NCBI GenBank assembly: GCA_964446495.1
Contig: CAYUOY010000025.1
Span: forward strand, 1 to 34,576
DNA length: 34,576 bases
From: JAADHU01 sp964446495
GTDB taxonomy: Bacteria; Pseudomonadota; Gammaproteobacteria; Steroidobacterales; Woeseiaceae
Direction: 5' to 3'
Of the stretch, positions 31,516 to 34,576 are shown piece after piece. The position numbers and the translations under genes were made by a program. Each line of letters opens with the position of its first letter. Within the stretch, counting starts at the first letter, position 1. Below the pieces are notes generated by a model. The model was not told the origin of the DNA. It did no database searches and worked only from the letters and a program-made list of their open reading frames with translations.

Positions 31516-32430
31516 CTACGTGCGGCGCATCTGTACCAGCTCATCGGTTAGCCGGTACAGCCGTTTGTAACATTCATAGCGTCGCGCGCTGATGGTGTCG
31601 GCTTCGACTGCCAACTTGACCGCGCAGCCGGGCTCTCGCAAGTGGCGGCAGTTGGCGAACCTGCAATCCTGACCGGTTTTGAATATTTCCCTGAAGCCGC
31701 GCACCACCTGATCGAGCGCTGCAATGGCGGGCGCGAAATCCCGCACGCCGGGAGAATCGATGACGGCGCCACCGGTCGGCAGGCTCAGCATCGATGAATT
31801 GACAGTGGTGTGCCTGCCCTCGCCACTCCCGACTGATACTTCAGCAACTTTCTGTTGAGCTTTATCCATTAATGCATTGATAATACTAGATTTTCCAACT
31901 CCAGATTGGCCGACGACGATAGCGGTTTCTGCGTCAAGCAGATGGGCCAGGGTATGCATATTGTGGCCGCTTTTGGCGCTCGTCGTAAAAGCGGGATAGC
32001 CTATCCGAATGTATTCCTGCAATGTTTTTTCCACCTCATCAGGATCGCTTTGCAAATCGGCTTTGTTGTAGACGACGGCGGCATCAATGCCCATGATTTC
32101 GGCGGCACAGAGGTAACGATCAACAATAAACCAGTCAGGCCGCGGTGGGTCGGCGGCTATCGCAACCAGCAAGCTCAGGTTGGCGGCCAGTATTTCGGTG
32201 TCGCCGCGCATATTCGGTCGGGTTAATTGATTGCGTCGGGGCAAGATGGCGGTCAGCAGCCACTCGCTTTCGTTCGGTAGTGGCTCGACTACGACCTCAT
32301 CGCCACAGACCGGGCGCAAGCGTCGCCCTTTGACGCGCGTTGAAACAGTGAGTCCATCGGGGAGCCTGACTTCCTGACGCCTTCGAAAGGTTGTGACAAC
32401 CAGTCCATCGAGTGGTGTGTCGACAGTCAT
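31516..32430 (-). CDS. rsgA: Ribosome small-subunit-dependent GTPase A
   Basis: 304 residues with circularly permuted GTPase motifs: G4 NKAD (122-125), G1 GQSGVGKSS (174-182), G3 DSPGV (225-229). An N-terminal OB domain (about 5-75, GDEVVVEP) and a C-terminal zinc module C256-x4-C261-x-H263-x5-C269 (CRFANCRHLREPGC) complete the protein. RsgA checks the decoding site during late 30S maturation. ATG at 32428-32430 chosen because the family begins there; the longer open frame upstream lacks homologous content. Divergent from orn, as in E. coli. Confidence 0.95.
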   Translation of the reverse strand: MTVDTPLDGLVVTTFRRRQEVRLPDGLTVSTRVKGRRLRPVCGDEVVVEPLPNESEWLLTAILPRRNQLTRPNMRGDTEILAANLSLLVAIAADPPRPDWFIVDRYLCAAEIMGIDAAVVYNKADLQSDPDEVEKTLQEYIRIGYPAFTTSAKSGHNMHTLAHLLDAETAIVVGQSGVGKSSIINALMDKAQQKVAEVSVGSGEGRHTTVNSSMLSLPTGGAVIDSPGVRDFAPAIAALDQVVRGFREIFKTGQDCRFANCRHLREPGCAVKLAVEADTISARRYECYKRLYRLTDELVQMRRT

Positions 32431-32561
32431 TGAATTTCTAGTTGAAGTCCGATTGATAGCATGTGCCCAAGTATGCCGATCCCTGGACAATCCTGCACTA
32501 TCACTCGCTGGTACACTGGCGGTCAGTTGAAAAGACCGTCCATGGCATTTTCAGTACCACG

Positions 32562-32585
32562 CTTCGAAAAACATGGTTTTTGAAG
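32562..32585. repeat. Hairpin 1 in the rsgA-orn intergenic region
   Basis: CTTCGAAAAAC (32562-32572), loop ATG, GTTTTTGAAG (32576-32585): ten pairs with one bulged G. It shares the core TCGAAAAAC-N3-GTTTTT with the hairpin at 32649-32677. The surrounding stretch 32431-32735 (305 bases) has no convincing gene; it must hold the promoters of rsgA and orn, though I see no clear hexamers. Confidence 0.5.
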
Positions 32586-32648
32586 GGCTCACATTTTTCA
32601 CGGCATGCAGCCATCGAAAATGACGGCACATCCGTGTACCGTACGCGG

Positions 32649-32677
32649 CTTGTCGAAAAACCGAGTTTTTCAACAAG
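32649..32677. repeat. Hairpin 2 in the rsgA-orn intergenic region
   Basis: CTTGTCGAAAAAC (32649-32661), loop CGA, GTTTTTCAACAAG (32665-32677): thirteen positions with one mismatch. It ends 58 bases before the orn ATG. With its A/T-rich inner stem and tight three-base loop it looks like the related hairpin 87 bases upstream; no T-run follows the stem, so a terminator is unlikely. Confidence 0.55.
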
Positions 32678-32735
32678 CTATGAGGGAAAACGGCGGGTAA
32701 ATCGTTCGGCCGGTGTAGTCAAAATAGAGGATAAA

Positions 32736-33317
32736 ATGGCGCAGAGTAAAAAATCGAGCAAGACGGGGCACCTGATCTGGATTGATCTTGAGATGACAGG
32801 ACTCGATACGGCTAACGATCATATTATCGAGATTGCTACCATTGTTACCGACCATGACCTCAACGAAATCATCGAGGGACCGGTGCTGGCGATTCATCAG
32901 CCAGCTACCGTGCTGGACGCGATGGATAAGTGGAACACCCGCCAGCACGGAACCTCGGGCCTGACAGAAAGAGTGTTGGCGAGCAAGATCACCCTGGAAG
33001 AGGCGGAGCGTCAGACACTGCATTGCCTGCAGAAGTTGGTCGAGCAGGGCGCCTCGCCGATGTGTGGCAACAGCATCTGCCAGGACCGCCGCTTCATGGC
33101 CCGACAGATGCCCGATCTCGAGGCCTTTTTCCATTATCGAAATCTCGATGTGAGTACGCTCAAAATTCTCGCCCAAAATTGGGCACCTGAAGTGTTGAAG
33201 TCCCTCACGAAAGAATCGTCTCACCGCGCTCTTGACGATATTCGCGACTCGATCGCAGAGCTGGCTCATTACCGAGAGCATTTCCTGAGCCAGGATGCGA
33301 TGCAGGTGCGGGAGTGA
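32736..33317 (+). CDS. orn: Oligoribonuclease
   Basis: 193-residue DEDDh exonuclease that degrades two- to five-base RNA fragments to mononucleotides and clears pGpG. Catalytic residues: D17 and E19 (WIDLEMTGLD), D117 (NSICQDRRF), H163 and D168 (SSHRALDD). All sit five residues later than in E. coli because of a slightly longer basic start. The ATG at 32736 has AGGAT six bases upstream; the frame is open 91 codons further upstream but that part covers the intergenic hairpins and has no homologous content. Its stop overlaps the next gene's GTG. Confidence 0.96.
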   Translation: MAQSKKSSKTGHLIWIDLEMTGLDTANDHIIEIATIVTDHDLNEIIEGPVLAIHQPATVLDAMDKWNTRQHGTSGLTERVLASKITLEEAERQTLHCLQKLVEQGASPMCGNSICQDRRFMARQMPDLEAFFHYRNLDVSTLKILAQNWAPEVLKSLTKESSHRALDDIRDSIAELAHYREHFLSQDAMQVRE

Positions 33318-33916
33318 CGGAGAAGCCCAATGCTCCCGCTACCGAGAGAAATCAGGATGCCATTCTGGAGGTCCTTGCGGTTGAGTTCGCTGACCGGTCG
33401 GCGGTCCTTGAAATCGGCTCCGGTACTGGACAACATGCGGTCTTTTTCGCGGCGCAATTGCCAGGTTTGACCTGGCAGACGAGTGATCGGGAGCAGAATC
33501 ATGCGGGGATCAATGCCTGGGTAGATTTTGCTGGTGTTACCAATGTCATCGCACCGCTGGACATTGATGTGGAGCTAAGTCCGTCGGTTGACCCAGTCTA
33601 CGACGCCATATTCTCCGCCAACACGGCTCACATCATGAGTATGCAGGCGGTTGAACGCATGTTTGCAATGGTCGGCACCCTGTTGCCTGAAGACGGTAAG
33701 TTTTGCTTGTACGGGCCTTTCAATCAGGAGGGTGAATTCACCAGCGACAGCAACCAGCGGTTTGATGCGTCGCTGCGCCATCAGGAGCCGTCGATGGGGA
33801 TACGGGACCTGGAGGAACTCGAGGAGCTCGCCGAACAGGCAGGAATGCGACGCCACCGGCTGTATGCCATGCCAGCGAATAACTTCATTGTTATCTGGCG
33901 TCGTCTTGGCATATAG
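33314..33916 (+). CDS. DUF938-family SAM-dependent methyltransferase
   Basis: 200 residues. Begins PNAPATERNQDAILEVL, followed by the SAM-binding loop VLEIGSGTGQHAVFFA (31-46), TSDREQN, and FSANTAHIMSM, all marks of DUF938. The C-terminal part has YGPFNQEGEFTSDSNQRFD and GIRDLEELEELA. Fold and SAM binding are clear; the methyl acceptor is unknown. GTG start within a GTGA overlap with the orn stop, so it is translationally coupled to orn. Confidence 0.9.
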   Translation: MTEKPNAPATERNQDAILEVLAVEFADRSAVLEIGSGTGQHAVFFAAQLPGLTWQTSDREQNHAGINAWVDFAGVTNVIAPLDIDVELSPSVDPVYDAIFSANTAHIMSMQAVERMFAMVGTLLPEDGKFCLYGPFNQEGEFTSDSNQRFDASLRHQEPSMGIRDLEELEELAEQAGMRRHRLYAMPANNFIVIWRRLGI

Positions 33917-33948
33917 TTGCCGAATTCTCGTTAGGGCAATGTGAATAA

Positions 33949-34576
33949 ATGACTACGCAACGTATTTTGCGGACTCTCGGCTTGCTGGGGTTCGGCCTGT
34001 TTTTCTCCGCATCGGTGACGGCAGAGTCTGTCTGGGTCAGTGATCAGTTCGAAGTGATGCTTCGAACGGGGCCAGACACCTCCAATGCCATTGAACGTAT
34101 GCTCTCCAGTGGCACGCAGCTGGAGGTTCTGGAACAAGATGCAGATAGTGGGTATTCCCGCGTCCAGACTCGCGTAGGGACTGAAGGGTGGGTGCTGACG
34201 CGTTACCTGATGCAGGAACCCAGCGCTCGTGAACAACTGGCTGCGTTGAGTGATCAGTTGTCGAGTGCAAGCGAACGCGGTTCGTCGATGAGCGCCCAGA
34301 TGGAGGCGATCCGTACTGAACAGCAAAATGCTGCCAGCCAGATCCGAACCCTGCAGCGTGAAAAGTCGGAGCTTGCGTCTGAGCTCGCGGATATCAAGCG
34401 TACGGCGGCAAACGCTCTTGCGATCGACAGCCAAAACAAATCGCTGCAACAACAGTTAACCGAAATTGAAATTCAAGTTGGCACGCTCGAAGAAGAAAAT
34501 GGCAACCTTGCCAGCAAGACCACCCGAAACTGGTTTGTCGCCGGGGCACTGGTATTGTTCGGTGGTGTATTGCTGG
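33949..34576 (+). CDS. SH3-domain, C-terminally anchored protein (YgiM-like), partial
   Basis: Cut by the right end of the window after 209 codons. A signal peptide (about 1-24, TLGLLGFGLFFSASVTA) is followed by a bacterial SH3 domain (about 25-88: VMLRTGPDTSNAIERMLSSG, EGWVLTRYL), a long coiled coil (about 92-188, rich in Q, E, S and A) and the start of a hydrophobic anchor (NWFVAGALVLFGGVLL). This order is that of E. coli YgiM and its relatives, periplasm-facing inner-membrane proteins of unknown role. ATG at 33949, 32 bases after the methyltransferase; probably a separate or distal gene of the orn transcript. Confidence 0.88.
   Translation, partial: MTTQRILRTLGLLGFGLFFSASVTAESVWVSDQFEVMLRTGPDTSNAIERMLSSGTQLEVLEQDADSGYSRVQTRVGTEGWVLTRYLMQEPSAREQLAALSDQLSSASERGSSMSAQMEAIRTEQQNAASQIRTLQREKSELASELADIKRTAANALAIDSQNKSLQQQLTEIEIQVGTLEEENGNLASKTTRNWFVAGALVLFGGVLL

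Noticed and set aside
32463..32735. 91-codon in-frame extension of orn upstream of its ATG
   Set aside because: No stop interrupts it, but it spans two hairpins and the divergent promoter region, has no homologous content, and the ATG at 32736 has its own ribosome site.

Overview
The window reads as chromosome from a moderately GC-rich gammaproteobacterium. The lineage is inferred from gene content and order: a histidine operon in the enteric order hisG-D-C-B-H-A-F-I with fused hisB and hisIE, a divergent orn/rsgA pair, an ffs-dnaX-ybaB-recR block and an rdgC gene. A TrpR-family gene heading the his operon resembles Xanthomonadales-like lineages, but I cannot name a genus. No rRNA, tRNA, insertion sequence, prophage or CRISPR array was seen.

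Layout. (1) 1-2.8 kb, minus strand: a sulfur-handling cluster of a DsrE-like protein, a sulfide:quinone oxidoreductase-like flavoprotein and an ArsR-rhodanese fusion regulator, ending in the remnant of an MFS transporter. It is driven by a promoter with consensus -35 and -10 hexamers whose -10 lies in a near-perfect inverted repeat. (2) 2.8-4.2 kb, plus strand: two small membrane proteins and a class II glutamine amidotransferase. (3) 4.2-13.9 kb, minus strand: a small membrane protein, an exported repeat-like protein and the complete histidine operon, preceded by a TrpR-family regulator. A perfect 14-bp-arm palindrome 19 bases before the regulator's ATG is the likely operator. hisF appears to start at an AUU codon. 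(4) 14-15.8 kb, plus strand: a HipB/HipA-like pair with two operator-like palindromes and a good sigma-70 promoter. (5) 15.9-23.2 kb: HPP membrane protein, Bcr/CflA-type MFS transporter, a small sulfotransferase facing an arylsulfotransferase-like lipoprotein, rdgC, and a class V PLP enzyme. (6) 23.3-28.1 kb, minus strand: APC permease, omega-amidase, glutamine/methionine transaminase and an ALDH12-type aldehyde dehydrogenase, an amino-acid salvage and catabolism block. (7) 28.2-34.6 kb: the 4.5S SRP RNA gene with its promoter, dnaX-ybaB-recR, a HIT protein, rsgA facing orn, a DUF938 methyltransferase, and a YgiM-like SH3 protein cut by the window end.

Most of the window is conserved housekeeping. 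I do not see a clear new defence or mobile system. The observations most worth a second look are the AUU start of hisF, the trp-operator-like palindrome before the his regulator, the sulfur cluster with its promoter/operator, the paired operators of the HipBA-like locus, and unexplained hairpins between ffs and dnaX and between rsgA and orn.
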